A stretch of 64,000 bases of DNA from Alligator mississippiensis (taxonomy: Eukaryota; Chordata; Crocodylia; Alligatoridae). Location: NCBI RefSeq assembly GCF_030867095.1, contig NC_081828.1, positions 219,635,978-219,699,977 of the forward strand. The letters run 5' to 3'. Shown piece by piece: positions 52,510 through 63,779 of the stretch (positions are counted from its first letter, which is position 1; each line of letters starts with the position of its first letter). Made by a program: the position numbers and the translations under genes. Under the pieces are notes generated by a model that saw nothing but the letters and a program-made list of their open reading frames with translations, ran no database searches and was not told where the DNA came from.

Positions 52510-55157
52510 AGGGAGATGAGCAATATACATTGACCCTCATCAAGATGGAATCGGAGGAGAAAGTAGAAGGATTGTGGGTTAGGTTGCATGGGGGTCAGGG
52601 AGAGAGGGATTTGGTGGTGGGGGTCTGATACAGACCCCCGCACCAAGGGGAAGAACTAGATTTGGGGCTCCTGAGGCAGCTTTCAGAGACCATAAAAACT
52701 AAGGAGGCGGTAGTCATGGGGGGACCTAAACTACCCGGACATCTGATGGGAGATGCAGACAGCAAAGTCCCACTGTTCACACAGGTTCCTATCCTGTGTA
52801 CAGGACCTCCACCTGACACAGGAGGTGCACGGTCCCACTAGGGGGAATGCCTTACTGGACCTGGTATTGGCAATGGGGGATGACATGGTAGGGGACCTAC
52901 AGATCGGTGGTCACCTGGGGGACAGTGATCACCAAATAATAGAATTCATCATAAGACATCGAGTGGGTAAGGTAACTAGTAGGGTGAAAGTGCTAGACTT
53001 TAGGAAAGCTGATTTCAACGAACTCAGGTGATTATCAAGGACGCACTGCAGAGTAGGAGTTTTGAAGAGATGGGAGCCCAGGAAGGGTGGCTGTGCCTTA
53101 AGGAAATGATCCTTCAGGCACAGAGGGAGACGATCCCGATGCGAGGAAAAAGAGGGAAAGGGGCCAGGAGGCTTCCCTGGCTGACCAGAGAAATGCAGAG
53201 CAGCCTATGGGCCAAAAGGGCGGCACATAAAAAGAGGAAACAGGGAGAGATCACCAAAGAAGAGTATACCTCCTCTGCTTGCGCTTGTAGGGAGGCAGTT
53301 AGACGGGCCAAAGCTACCATGGAGCTGAGGATGGCATCCCAAGTAAAGGATAACAAAAAAATGTTTTTTAGATATCTAGGGAATAAAAGGAAGGCCCAGG
53401 GAGGAATAGGACCCTTGCTAAATGGGCAGAAACAATTGGTGATGGACAGGGGGGACAAGGCTGAATTCCTCAATGAGTTCTTTGCCTCAGTGCTCCTAAG
53501 TGAGGGGCATGACAAGTCTCTCACTGGGGTTGTAGAGAGGCAGCAGCAAGGCGCCAGACTGCCATGAGTAGACCCTGAGATGGTGCAGAGTCACTTGGAA
53601 GAACTGGATGCCTTTAAGTATGCATGCCCGGATGAGCTCCATCCGAGGGTGCTGAAGGCACTGGCTGACATCATTGCAGAGCCACTGGCGGGAATATTCG
53701 AACGCTCGTGGTGCACGGGCCAGGTCCCAGAGGACTGGAAAAGGGCCAATATGGTCCCCATTTTCAAGAAGGGGAGGAAGGAGGACCCGGGCAACTATAG
53801 GCCAGTCAGTCTCACCTCCATCCTTGGCAAAGTCTTTGAAAAAATTATAAAGACTCACATTTGTGAGAGCCCGGCAGGACAAATTATGCTGAGGGGAAAC
53901 CAGCACGGGTTCGTAGCAGGCAGATCGTGCCTGAATAATCAAGGCTCTTTCTATGAACAGGTTACAAAACACCTGGATGCAGGAATAGGGGTTGACATTG
54001 TTTACTTAGACTTCAGGAAGGCCTACGATACGGTATCCCACCCCATACTGGTGATCAAGTTAAGAGGCTGTGACTTGGATGACTACACAGTCTGGTGGGT
54101 GGCGAATTGGCTGGAGGGTCGCACCCAGAGAGTCGTGGTGGATGGATCGGTCTCGACCTGGAAGGGTGTGGGCAGTGGGGTCCTGCAGGAATCGGTCCTA
54201 GGACTGATACTCTTCAATGTCTTCACCAGTGACTTGGACGAGGGAGTCAAATGTACTCTGTCCAAGTTTGCGGATGACACAAAGCTGTGGGGAGAAGTGG
54301 ACACGCCGGAGGGCAGGGAACAGCTGCAGGCAGACCTGGACAGGTTGGACAAGTGGGCAGAAAACAACAGAATGCAGTTCAACAAGGAGAAATGCAAAGT
54401 GCTGCACCTAGGGAGGAAAAATGTCCAGCACACCTACAGCCTAGGGAATGACCTGCTGGGTGGCACAGAGGCGGAAAGGGATCTTGGAGTCCTAGTGGAC
54501 TCCAAGATGAACATGAGCCGGCAGTGTGACAAAGCCATCAGAAAAGCCAATGGCACTTTATCGTGCATCAGCAGATGCATGACGAATAGGTCCAAGGAGG
54601 TGATACTTCCCCTCTATCGGGCACTGGTCAGACCGCAGTTGGAGTACTGCGTGCAACTTTGGGCGCCGCACTTCAAGAGAGATGTGGATAACCTGGAGAG
54701 GGTCCAGAGAAGGGCCACTCGTATGGTTAAGGGCTTGCAGGCCAAGCCCTACGAGGAGAGACTGGGGCTCCTGGACCTCTTCAGCCTCCGCAAGAGAAGG
54801 TTGGGAGGCGACCTTGTGGCTGCGTATAAGTTCATCATGGGGGCACAGAAGGGAATTGGTGAGGTTTTATTCACCAAGGCGCCCCCAGGCGTTGCAAGAA
54901 ATAATGGCCACAAGCTAGCAGAGAGCAGATTTAGACTGGACTTTAGGAAGAACTTCTTCACAGTTGGAGTGGCCAAGGTCTGGAATGGGCTCCCAAGGGA
55001 GGTGGTGCTCTCCCCTACCCTGGGGGTCTTCAAGAGGAGGTTGGATGTGCATCTAGCTGGGGTCATCTGAACCCAGCACTCTTTCCTGCCTATGCAGGGG
55101 GTCGGACTCGATCTATTGAGGTCCCTTCCGACCCTAGCATCTATGAATCTATGAACA
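52510..55157 (+). mobile_element. CR1 LINE, young group, longest copy of that group here
   Basis: Begins within the endonuclease domain (about 52560, LWVRLHGGQGE..). A stop (VG then TGA) falls before YRPPH at 52625, then come the DLNYPDI region (about 52730), ALLDLVLA and GDSDHQIIEF (52921-52945, the SDH endonuclease motif). The linker frame 53028-53567 (KAAHKKRKQGEITKEEY) and RT frame 53580-55070 follow. Tail ATCTATGAATCTATGAAC at about 55157. Confidence 0.94.
53580..55070 (+). pseudogene. CR1 ORF2 reverse transcriptase, 496-codon open segment
   Basis: Open from the DPE-MVQSHLEELD region to the terminal LAGVI. Contains MLRGNQHGFVAGRSC, YLDFRKAYDTVSHPIL (motif A; the usual F is Y) and FADDTKLWGE (motif C intact). 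The motif-B region reads GVLQESVLGLILFNV where sister copies have [15 protein letters not shown]. It is separated from the upstream linker frame by one stop (TGA/TAG at 53565-53570), so the full ORF2 is broken. Confidence 0.85.
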
Positions 55158-55344
55158 AGAGATTTGGATAGACCCAGACATGAAGAGCTCATTCTGCCAT
55201 TTTGGGAGCTGAATCCCATCAGGCTGCCTATACATTTGCTCATTATAATTAGAATACATCAGAGCAGACTCAGTCTTATTATTTGATTATCAGATTATCA
55301 ATGTAATTAGAATGTGACCAATGTAGGAAGCCACCCAGCCCCCT

Positions 55345-55690
55345 GGAACCTATGAGGGTGGAAAGGGACCTCAGTAGATTATTGAGTCTGACCCCCTGCC
55401 CTGGGCAGGAAAGAGTGCTGGGGTCAGGTGACTCCAGCCAGGTGCTTGTCCAGTCTCCTCTGAAAGACCCCCAAGGTGGGGGAGAGCACTGCTTCCCTTG
55501 GAAGCCCATTCCTGATTCTTGTAACCCTTACTGTGAAGAGGTTCTTTCTGATGTCCAATGTAACCCTGTTCTCTCAGTTTGTGGCTGTTTTTTCTACTTA
55601 CTCCAATGGGCACCTTGGTAAACTGAGTATCTCCTATACCTTGCTGACCCCTGGGGCAGAATCCCATGTCTGTCTCTCCCCATACTCTGC
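55345..55690 (-). mobile_element. CR1 3'-end fragment
   Basis: The minus strand has the tail ..CACCCTCATAGGTTCC and a frame encoding the C-terminal region (..NSHKLREQGYIG, then NGFPREAVLSPTLGVFQRRL across a frameshift). Confidence 0.8.
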
Positions 55691-55693
55691 TAT

Positions 55694-56477
55694 CTGACAA
55701 TTTGGTTACCATGGTCACTGCAGAGGGCAGACACCTCTGGTCACATCTGCTTCAGGTAACCCTGAGTTGTAACCTGGGCTGGATAAATTTCAGAGGGAGG
55801 GGGAAATGTGCTCCCTCTGCCTACGTGACTGGCCTCACACACCTGGGTGGAGGCTTAAACTCCCTGTTGTTCTAAGCAATGGCATCATGACTGGGAGAGG
55901 GCTAGAGACCCTGCCAGTCTACCCGGCAACCAGTGATGCATTTCAAATTGGTTGGCTGTCAGCCAACAGTTGCTGGCCTTCATGGGATCAGGTAAATGAG
56001 GTCATAAGCACAATTTAAGTTAAGGAATGCCCGGGAGGAAGGGCAGCAGCCATGATGAAAACTTATAGAGAAACTGAAACCGTCTGAAACTCACTGTCAC
56101 TGATTCAGAGGGAATCTCCACCTACCTCTGGATGTCACATGTGAGTAAGCTACTTGAGATCTAACTAGATATAGAGCTTATAGTAACACAGGTGAATAAT
56201 CAAAGGCTACCATGCCACTGTTTGCTCTAAGGTATTTATCTGATATGGCTCTACCCTGTACCCTATTCCAAACCTACTCCTTGTAACCAATAAAGTTCTC
56301 CTTTGTGCCTAGCATGGGACACTTATTGGGAGCAGGTCTAGATTATGCCTTGGGGTCCCCTTGGTTTGGCTGACTAAGGAAGACCACTATTTGTGCTTCA
56401 GACTTAGGGAAGCACCCCAAGTTCTTACAATGGGTCAAGTACCCTCAGGGACTACTAGGCCTATGTTTCCCAAAGGA
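55694..56477 (+). mobile_element. LTR family copy 3 (3' truncated)
   Basis: Begins TGACAATTTGGTTACC, matching the minus-strand start of copy 1 at 2792. It continues with GTAACCTGGGCTGGATA, then ATTTGAAATGCATCAC-like sequence, AATAAAGTTCTCCTTTGTGC (polyA signal 56289-56294) and ..ACTACTAGGCCTATGTTTCCC, then diverges. The last ~170 bp present in copy 1 are missing. Confidence 0.72.
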
Positions 56478-56504
56478 CACAAGTCTAAAGTCTGTGCTTA
56501 CGCA

Positions 56505-57260
56505 CAGGCACACATGTACCCCCTGGACTCACTGGCAGTGATGGAGGCTGAAGCAAAGGCAGCGGCAAATCCTTAAGGTAAGTGGGGTGGAGGAGCCAGC
56601 ACAGCTGCAGAGGTTCCAGAGGGAGAGCCCCCAGGAGTCCCCTTAAGTAAACTGGCAGGGAGATGGGCTCCTGAACCGTGCATGAACAGAGCACACAAAC
56701 AGGTGTGCTCTGTGGGGCAAAGGCAGGGAGCAGGCTGGGGTGGTGGGGGTGGGAACTTTACACCAGGGTGAGAGGGGAATGGCTGAGGCTGATCCCGAGG
56801 GCAGCGGCTGCTGACACCCCCAGGAACTGGCACTCTCCCTTCAGGAGGGAGATTCAGAGAGTGGAACAGCTGGCAGGCTCCTTAAATGAGCCCGGAGCGG
56901 CCTGATTGGCTGAGCCAGCCTGGAGTGACCTGATTGATCGCTGGGCCAGCAAGGGAAATTCAAACCTCAGCCTTAAAAGCTATGGTTTGATCAAGCCCCC
57001 AACAGTTGGGGCTAGTTGCCTGAGAGGGCACATGTGTGCCCCCAGCACATGTGCCCCCTGGACTCACCAGCAGCGACGGAGGCAGAAGGAGAGGCAGCAG
57101 CAGATCTGTGGAGGCAGAGGCAGATCCTTAAGATAAGTGAGGTGGAGGAGCCAGCAGAGCTGCAGAGGATCTGGAAGGGGAGCCCCCGAGAGCCCTCTTA
57201 AGTAAGCCAGCAGGGAGCTGTGCTACTGAGCTGTGCACAAACAGAGCGTGCAAATAGGCA
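56505..57260. repeat. Pair of ~215-bp direct repeats
   Basis: 56508-56715 and 57040-57262 share CCCCCTGGACTCAC, GGCAGATCCTTAAG-like, GGTGGAGGAGCCAGCA.AGCTGCAGAGG, CCTCTTAAGTAA and AACAGAGC..GCAAATAGG-like blocks in order, offset by about 537 bp. Between them, GCCTGATTGGCTGAGCCAGC is followed by GACCTGATTGATCGCTGGGC, a second small duplication. This could be an LTR with a duplicated segment, but TATA and polyA signals were not paired, so class is open. Confidence 0.6.
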
Positions 57261-57439
57261 TGCTCTATAAGGGTGTGCTAGCATTTGCACCGGTGTTCAC
57301 ACAAGGTGGGCACACAGAATTATCCACACGGAAGCATCCACCACGAGAATGGTAAGGACTCATAGTTCTGCAGATAATGTAAGGACACAGCACGCTGCTG
57401 CTAGGGACCCTGCCATGGTGGCGCCACTTACCTACGGCT

Positions 57440-60162
57440 CCTGGGAGGTCACCACCCAGAAAAAGACCTACCCCACTGTCTGTGGGGGTGACCCGGTGGG
57501 GACCCTGCACCTGGGGGGGGAGGGGAGAGTGGGACCCCCCTCACCTGTCCCTCTTGTGTCCACCTTTGGGCCTTGGAGGAGCAGGTGAGGGAACTCCAGG
57601 AGGCAGCGAGCAGTCTGAGGGGGATCAGGGAGAATGAGGCTGTGATTGATGGGTATTTCCATTCCTTACAGCTCCAGATGCCTATGGGAGAAACACCATG
57701 AGAGGGATCCACAGCAAAGGAGTGGCAGATTGTCACCTCTGGACCCAGGCAGCAGGAGTCGGCATCAGGTTCCCCATTGCGAATGAGGAACAGGTACGAG
57801 GCCCTGGCACCTTGGGTGGAGGATGCAGCACAGGAGGCCACAGAGGAAATAGTCTCTGCGACCCCCACTGGACAGACTGGGGGACCATTGCCCAGTCAGA
57901 AGAAGAAACGCTGGGTTATTGTGGTGGGTGAGTCACTCCTGAGAGGCAAGGAGGGGCTGATCTGCTGACCGGATCCTATGGCAAGAGAGGCCTCCTGCAT
58001 GCCCAGAGCTAAGATCAGTAACATCACTGAAAGGATTCCTGATCTCATCCAGCCCTCCAACTACTACCCCATAGTTCTTCTCCATGTGGGCATGAATGAT
58101 GCAGCTGGGAGTAGTCCTGACTGCATCATGAAGGACTTCCATGAGCTGGAGGCCGAGCTTAGGAAGTCGGGGCACAGGTGGTATTCTCCTCCACCCTTCC
58201 AGCTGGAAGCAGCCGATGGTGCCAGGATGCCCGCATCAGGGTAGTCAACCAGTGGCTACAGAGATGGTATCTTTGGAAGGGATTTGGATTCTACAGCCAT
58301 GATCAGCACTTCCAGGGATGAGGCTTCCTGGGATGAGACAATCTTCATCTCTCTCCTAGAGGAAAGCTTCTGTTCTCCCACAGGTTGGCTGATCTCCGTA
58401 GAAATTTAAACTAGGTCTGACAGGGGATGGGGAACTCGTGGTTGAGGAGACCCCAGGGTTGGTAAGCCACAAACAAGGCACCAGACCAAACCAGGTAAAC
58501 ACTAAGGGGCACACTAGACATCAAGACAAAGGGGCACCAAGAGCACCCGTCAGGGGGTTAACATGTCTTTACGCAAATGCCAGGAGTTTGGGAAATAAGC
58601 AGCAGGAACTCACACTCTTACTTGCTAGCACCCAGTATGACCTGGTCAGCTTAACAGAAGCATGGTGGGATTCTACTCATGACTGGGCGGTAGGCATTGA
58701 GGGTTACAGGTTGTATAGGCAAGACAGAGTGGGGGGAAAAGGCGGGGTGTAGTTCTCTGTGTTAGGGAGCCATACACATCTATCATCATCAAAGCAGGGG
58801 AAAAGGAGAGGAATACCAAGGCATTATGGGTTAGGATACAGGGGGGCCCAGGGGAAAAGGACTTGGTAATGGGGGTCTATTACAGACCTCCTCATCAAGA
58901 TGACAAGCTAGACCTGGTATTCATCAGGCAGCTCTCAGAGGCCGTTCAGGCGAGAGAGGGGGTGGTCATGGAGGACCTAAATTACCTGAATATCTGCCGG
59001 GAGGAGCAGACGGCCAAAACAAACTGCTCACGTAGGTTCTTAAACTGTGTGCAGGACCTCCACCTAACCCAGGAGGTGTCCAGTCCCATGAGGGGTAATG
59101 CCTTGCTACACCTGGTCTTAGCAACAGGGGATGATCTCATGGGTAACCTGTGAGTGCACAGTAACCTGGGAAATAGTGACCATCATTTGGTTGAATTTAC
59201 AATCCAACGAAGGGTGGCAAAAATAACCAGCAAGGCTAAAGTGTTAGACTTCAGAAGGGCCAACTTTAGTAAACTTAGAAGGCTATTTAGTGAGGTGGCA
59301 GAACTCAAGAGGATCAAGCATATGGGGATCCAGGAGGGTTGGCGGTTTCTCAAGGGAGTGATCCTAGGGGCACAAAAGGAAACTATTCCATTATGCTGGA
59401 AAGGGGGCAAGGGAACTAAAAAAAAACACTTCGCTGAACAGGGAATTCCAGAAAAGACTTGGGGCAAAGAAAGAGATTTATAAGAGATGGATCTTGGAGT
59501 CATAATTGACTCCAAGATGAACATGAGCAGCAGTGTAACGAGGCCATCAAGGCCAATCGCACCTTGTCCTGCATTAGCAGGTGCATGACTAATAGATCAA
59601 AGGAGGTGATGCTCCCCTTCCATGCAGCACTGGTCAGGCTGTAGTTGGAGTACTGTGTCTAGTCTTGGGTGCCACACTTCAAGAGGGACGTGGAGAATCT
59701 AGAGAGGGTCCAGAGGAGGGCCACTTGCATGATTAGTGGTCTTCATGACAGCCCCTACGGGGAGAGGTTGAGAGAGCTGAATCTCTTCAGCCTTCACAAG
59801 AGACGGCTGAGGGGAGATCTTGTGGCTGCCAAAAATTTATTAGGGGTGGTCAACGGGGAATAGAGGAAGCGCTGTTTACTAAGGTGCCCCAGGGATTGAC
59901 TAGGAATAACGGGTGTAAACTAGTTGAGAGTGGATTTAGGTTAGATATTAGGAAGAAATTTTTCACAGTAAGGGTGGCCAGGATCTGGAATGGGCTTCCA
60001 AGAGAGGTGGTGCTATCAGCTAGCTTGGAGGTCTTCAAGAAGAGGGTAGATAGTCACCTGGCTGGGGTCATCTGACCTCGGTCCTCTTTCCTTCCAGGGG
60101 CAGGGGGCCAGACACGATGATCCATTGTGGTCCTTTCCAACTCTACAATCTATGAATCTATA
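57440..60162 (+). mobile_element. CR1 LINE, third group, with ORF1 remnant and internal deletion
   Basis: Contains most of ORF1 (to about 58415), then ORF2 from GLTCLYANARSLGNKQQELT (58555) through the endonuclease (LTEAWWDSTHDWAVG; VYYRPPHQDDKLD at 58873; DLNYLNICREEQ; NSDHHLVEF at 59172, the SDH motif). At about 59480 it jumps from the post-endonuclease linker directly to [13 protein letters not shown], missing the whole RT palm. The C-terminal region and tail follow (..AATCTATGAATCTATAAG). Confidence 0.92.
57560..58415 (+). pseudogene. CR1 ORF1: coiled-coil plus esterase (SGNH-type) domain, decayed
   Basis: Near 57575-57660 the sequence encodes a heptad-like LEEQVRELQEAASSLRGIRE segment. 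In one phase, 57777-57968 gives ..QKKKRWVIVVGESLLRG (the block-I GDSLLRG motif, with Asp replaced by Glu), then after an in-frame stop, ITERIPDLIQ and LLHVGMNDAAG (the G-x-N-D block). ORF1 of CR1 elements carries this lipid-esterase-like domain. The stop, the GES change and downstream frameshifts show the copy is inactive. Confidence 0.8.
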
Positions 60163-60179
60163 AGCAGTGGAAACAGGGG

Positions 60180-60953
60180 CAGCCACCAAGTAGGAATACA
60201 CCTCCCTGGCACACTATTGCAGCGAGACAGGCAGGCAGGCCAAGGCAGGGCTGGAGCTTAGGCTGGATACTACAATCAAGGGCAATAAAAAGTCCTTCTA
60301 CAGATATATAGTGAGCAAAAGGAATGCACAGAGTAACATAGGGCCCCTGCAGGTCAGTTGTTGGCCAATGCAGGGAAAAAGGTGGAGCTCTTCAATGAGT
60401 TCTTTGCTTCAGTATTCCTAAGTACTGGCCAAGACAATTACCCCACTTTGAACATAGATATATGTCCAGGAGGTACTAGACTGCCAATGGTTAGTGCTGA
60501 CTTAGTGAAGGGACACTTGGAGGGGCTGGATGGGTACAAGTCAGCAGGCCCAGATGACTTCCATCCACAGGTGCTGAAGGGGTCGGCCAGTGTCTTAACT
60601 GAGCTGCTGGCATGGCTGTTTGAGCACTCATGGTGCTCCTACCATGTCCCTGAGGACTGGAAAAGGGCCAACATGGTGCCCATTTTTAAGAAGAGAAGGG
60701 ATGAGCCGGGTAACTTTAGGCCAGTCAGTCTTATCTCTATCTTTGGGAAAACACTGGGAAAAAAATCATTAAAGAGCGCATTTGTGAAGGCCCAGCAGGG
60801 GCAATGATGCTGAAAGGTAACCAGCATGGGTTCATCACAGGCAGATCCTGCCTGACAAATCTGATAGCCTTTTACGATCAGGTAACTCACTGCCTTGACA
60901 CTGGAGCTGAAGCAGATGTCACTCCCCTCCACTAGCAAATGCCCCCCAGACCC
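60180..60953 (+). mobile_element. CR1 LINE, third group (interrupted copy, segment 1)
   Basis: Encodes the linker and first half of the RT: KKVELFNEFFASVFLSTGQ, YKSAGPDDFHPQVLKGSA, VPEDWKRANMVPIFKK (60358-60807), then in another frame GNQHGFITGRSCLTNLIAFY. CR1-like similarity continues into the motif-A region to about 60950 and then stops. Confidence 0.88.
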
Positions 60954-62305
60954 CCACACATGCAGACACAGACACTGGCACTCAACCCAGCAGGTAAGTG
61001 TGGGGGGGGGTGGGAAGGGCGGGACAGGGTGGGGGAAAGGGGAGGTGCTGGGGGGGTAAATCAAGAAAGGGGGGACTGTGCCCCTATGCCTACTCCCAGC
61101 AGCAGGGCTGGGGGATGAGGGCAGGGGTGCCACTCTGTGGACCACACACATGCCAGGCAACCTGGCAGGAGGTTCTCAAATGAAGGCCGCCACTGCAACT
61201 CTGCCACTCTGCCCTGCGCTACCATTCCATGGCCACCTAAATGGCTTTGTGGGCAAAGGTGCAGGGCGAGACAGCAGCAGTGCAGTGGCAACCATCGTGT
61301 GTGGGCCACATATGTGCCGCCTGGCCAGGGGGTGAAATGGGGGGCTTGCATTCAGTGGCATGCCCCGCAACCAGCTGCACAGCTCTGTGCTGGCATCTGT
61401 ATGCAGGGTTGGGGGGGGTTGTGGGCAAGCACTGCCACTGTAGAGCCATGTCCTTCACCCCTAGATCCTAGAGGTAAGTGGGACTTGGGGGCTGTGGGGC
61501 AGGGCTGGGGAAGATGGTTGGGGGCTGAGGGAATGGGGGGTGCTGCCAGCCCCAGGAGGCATATCACAGCTGGGAGCAGGGCCAGAGGGTGAGGGCAGGG
61601 GTGCCCCTCTGCAGGGGTCTTTGAGGGCAAGCGATGCATGGCACAGTGTGGTGGTGCCCGCCATGGGCAGGCCACATACCTGCTGCCTGGCCACCTGCCT
61701 AGGGGAGGGGGAGATGGAGGCAAGCCCATGTGCAAGCCCAAGAGCCGGCCACGGAGCTGTGCTCCAGCCACATGCCAGCCTTCATCTCCCTCTCCCCTGG
61801 GCAGGTTGCAGGGCAACATGTGTGCAACATGCACATGGTGGGCACCACTACACTGTTCCCTGCATCACTTACCCGCAAACCCCCCCACAAAGGGGAAATC
61901 CTGCCCTCACCCCCTGGCCCTCCTCCCAGCTGCGATGTGCCACCTGGGGCCAGCAGCAGCCCCCGCTCCCTCAGCCCCCAACCATCTTTGCCAGCCCTGG
62001 CCCACAGCCCCGCTTACCTCCATGCTCCAGCGGTGAAAGGTGAGTGTGAGCCCGAGCCCGGCCTTGGCTGCCTCAGGCTCCACCTTTCCCCCTCTCCCAC
62101 CCCCTCTGGCCAGGGATGGGGGTTTCCCACCCTTTTTGCAACTGACTCCTGCAGCCTGGAGCTGTGCCAGTCTGCAAAAGCTCTTTGCAAAAGCAGAGAA
62201 TCCATGGGTTTCTCTGCTAAAAAGAGAAATTTGCATTTTTTCTGATAAAACCAGGGAATCTGTGGTTTTCTCTGTTTTTCCATGGGAAACAGAAAACCTG
62301 GATCC
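60954..62305. mobile_element. ~1.35-kb GC-rich insertion in CR1, containing a long palindrome
   Basis: CR1 RT codons resume at about 62306, so this block interrupts one copy. It contains three versions of one unit that starts G(C/A)GGTAAGTG(G/T) and includes GATGAGGGCAGGGGTGCC-type sequence: two direct (about 60988 and 61466) and one inverted (ending about 62030). The right edge, complement CAGGGATCCAGGTTTTCTG, looks like a hAT TIR, but the left edge has no partner. No transposase frame. Long open frames here follow from the GC-rich repeats. Confidence 0.6.
61466..62035. repeat. Long imperfect inverted repeat (arms ~260 bp)
   Basis: The arm at 61466-61725 (..GGTAAGTGGGACTTGGGG, AAGATGGTTGGGGGCTGAGG, GGTGGTGCCCGCCATG) is the approximate reverse complement of 61780-62035 (..CATGGTGGGCACCACTACAC, CCTCAGCCCCCAACCATCTT, CCCGCTTACCTCCATG). 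The spacer is about 55 bp. The block CCTCAGCCCCCAACCATCTT (61971-61990) is an exact 20-bp complement of 61520-61539. Confidence 0.85.
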
Positions 62306-63290
62306 CTGCTCATAAGGAAGCTAGCATGCTGTGCAGTGGATGCTTCCACAGTCACGTGGGTGGCAAACTGGCTTAGGGACTGCACTCAGATAATGGTGGT
62401 GGATGGGTCATTTTCATCCTGGAAGGAGGTGGGCAGTGGGGTCCCGCAGGGGTCAGTCCTTGGACAGGTGTTATTTAATATCTTCATCAGCGATTTGGAC
62501 AAGGGTGTGGAGACCACCCTGTCCAAGTTCACAGATGATACCAAGTTATGGGGCAAAGTTAACACACTGGAGGGCAAGGAGAGGATTTAGGCTGATTTGG
62601 ACAGGTTGGGTCAATGGGCAGAATGAAATAAGATGCAATTCAACAAAGAAAAATGCAAGGTACTCCAACTAGTGAGGAGGAATCCCAAGTACACCTACAG
62701 GTTGGGGGATGACCTCCTCAGCAGCTCAGCAGCTGAGAGGGATCTTAGCGTCATAGTTGACTCCAAGAGGAACATGAGCCGACAGTGTAACGAAGCCATC
62801 CACAAAGCCAATCACATATTATCTTGCATTAGCAGATGCATGACCAACAGATAGAGGAAGGTGATGCTCCCCCTCTACATGACACTAGTCAGGCTACAGT
62901 TGGAGTACTGTGTCCAGTTCTGGGCGCCGCACTTCAAGAGGGATACAGAGAATCTGGAGAGGGCTCAGAGGGCCACTCACATGATTAGTGGCCTCCATAC
63001 AAAACCCTACAATGGGAGGTTGAGAGATCTGGATCTCTTCAGACTTCACAAGAGACATCTGAGGGGAGACCTTGTAGCAGCCTACAAAGAATTTTTTTCA
63101 CAGTATGTGTAGCCAGAGTCTGGAACAGGCTACCAAGACAGGTGGTGCTATCACCTAATTTGGAGGTCTTCAAAAGGAGGCCGGATAGGCACCTGGCTGG
63201 GGTCATCTGACCTCGGTCCTTTTCCTGCCTGGGGCAGGGGGTTGGACACTATCATCTTTTGGGATCCCTTCTGACTCACAGTCTATGAAT
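62306..63290 (+). mobile_element. CR1 LINE, third group (interrupted copy, segment 2)
   Basis: Resumes at the LINKL-type position. It encodes [43 protein letters not shown] (62520-62555) and, after a stop at 62588, NKEKCKVLQLVRRNPKYTYR, RNMSRQCNEAIHKAN and [20 protein letters not shown]. Tail ATCTATGAA at about 63290. Confidence 0.9.
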
Positions 63291-63307
63291 CTATGAAAAA
63301 CAGTCCA

Positions 63308-63466
63308 GATTCTGGGTGGTGGCAGCGTTACCCTCAGGCTTGCGAGTGTGCTCCACGACGGGGGTCAGCCAGATGTAAGACACTCCCAGGGAGTCACTCA
63401 GAGCCTGGCAGGTGGTAGGGTTAGGGTGGCTCAACACAGAAGCACCCCCTACTGGCCTGCCATGAC
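63308..63466 (+). mobile_element. LTR family copy 4 (3' end only)
   Basis: The complement of the first ~160 bp of copy 1: CTGGGTGGTGGCAGCGTTACC, then GGGGTCAGCCAGATGT, then ending AAGCACCCCCTACTGGCC, the shared family edge. Confidence 0.7.
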
Positions 63467-63479
63467 TCCCCAGCCCCGC

Positions 63480-63742
63480 CCCCCACCAAATTTGGCCACC
63501 AGATCCTCTCTCAGCTTTCTCTTATGGAGACTGAAGAGATCCAGGCTCCTCAACCTCTCCTCATAGGACCTATCCTGCAGGCCCCTAACCATACATGTGG
63601 TCCTCCTCTGAACCCTCTCAGGGTTATACACATCCCTCTTGAAGTACAGCGCCCATAACTGAATGCAGTGCTCCAACTGCTGTCTTACCAATGCTGCATA
63701 GAGGGGAAGTATCACCTCCTTAGACCGGCTCATGACACTTCT
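63480..63742 (-). mobile_element. CR1 fragment, ORF2 C-terminal region
   Basis: The minus frame 63733-63449 encodes [34 protein letters not shown] and RVQRRTTCMVRGLQDRSYEE, then SLDLFSLHKRKLREDLV. Confidence 0.88.
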
Positions 63743-63779
63743 ATTAATGCATGATTCACTCTATTGATTACTTCATCAC

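Noticed and set aside
61137-62245. Overlapping 130-170-codon frames on both strands
   Set aside because: They run through a GC-rich palindrome and its direct copy; none has a motif or a consistent strand.
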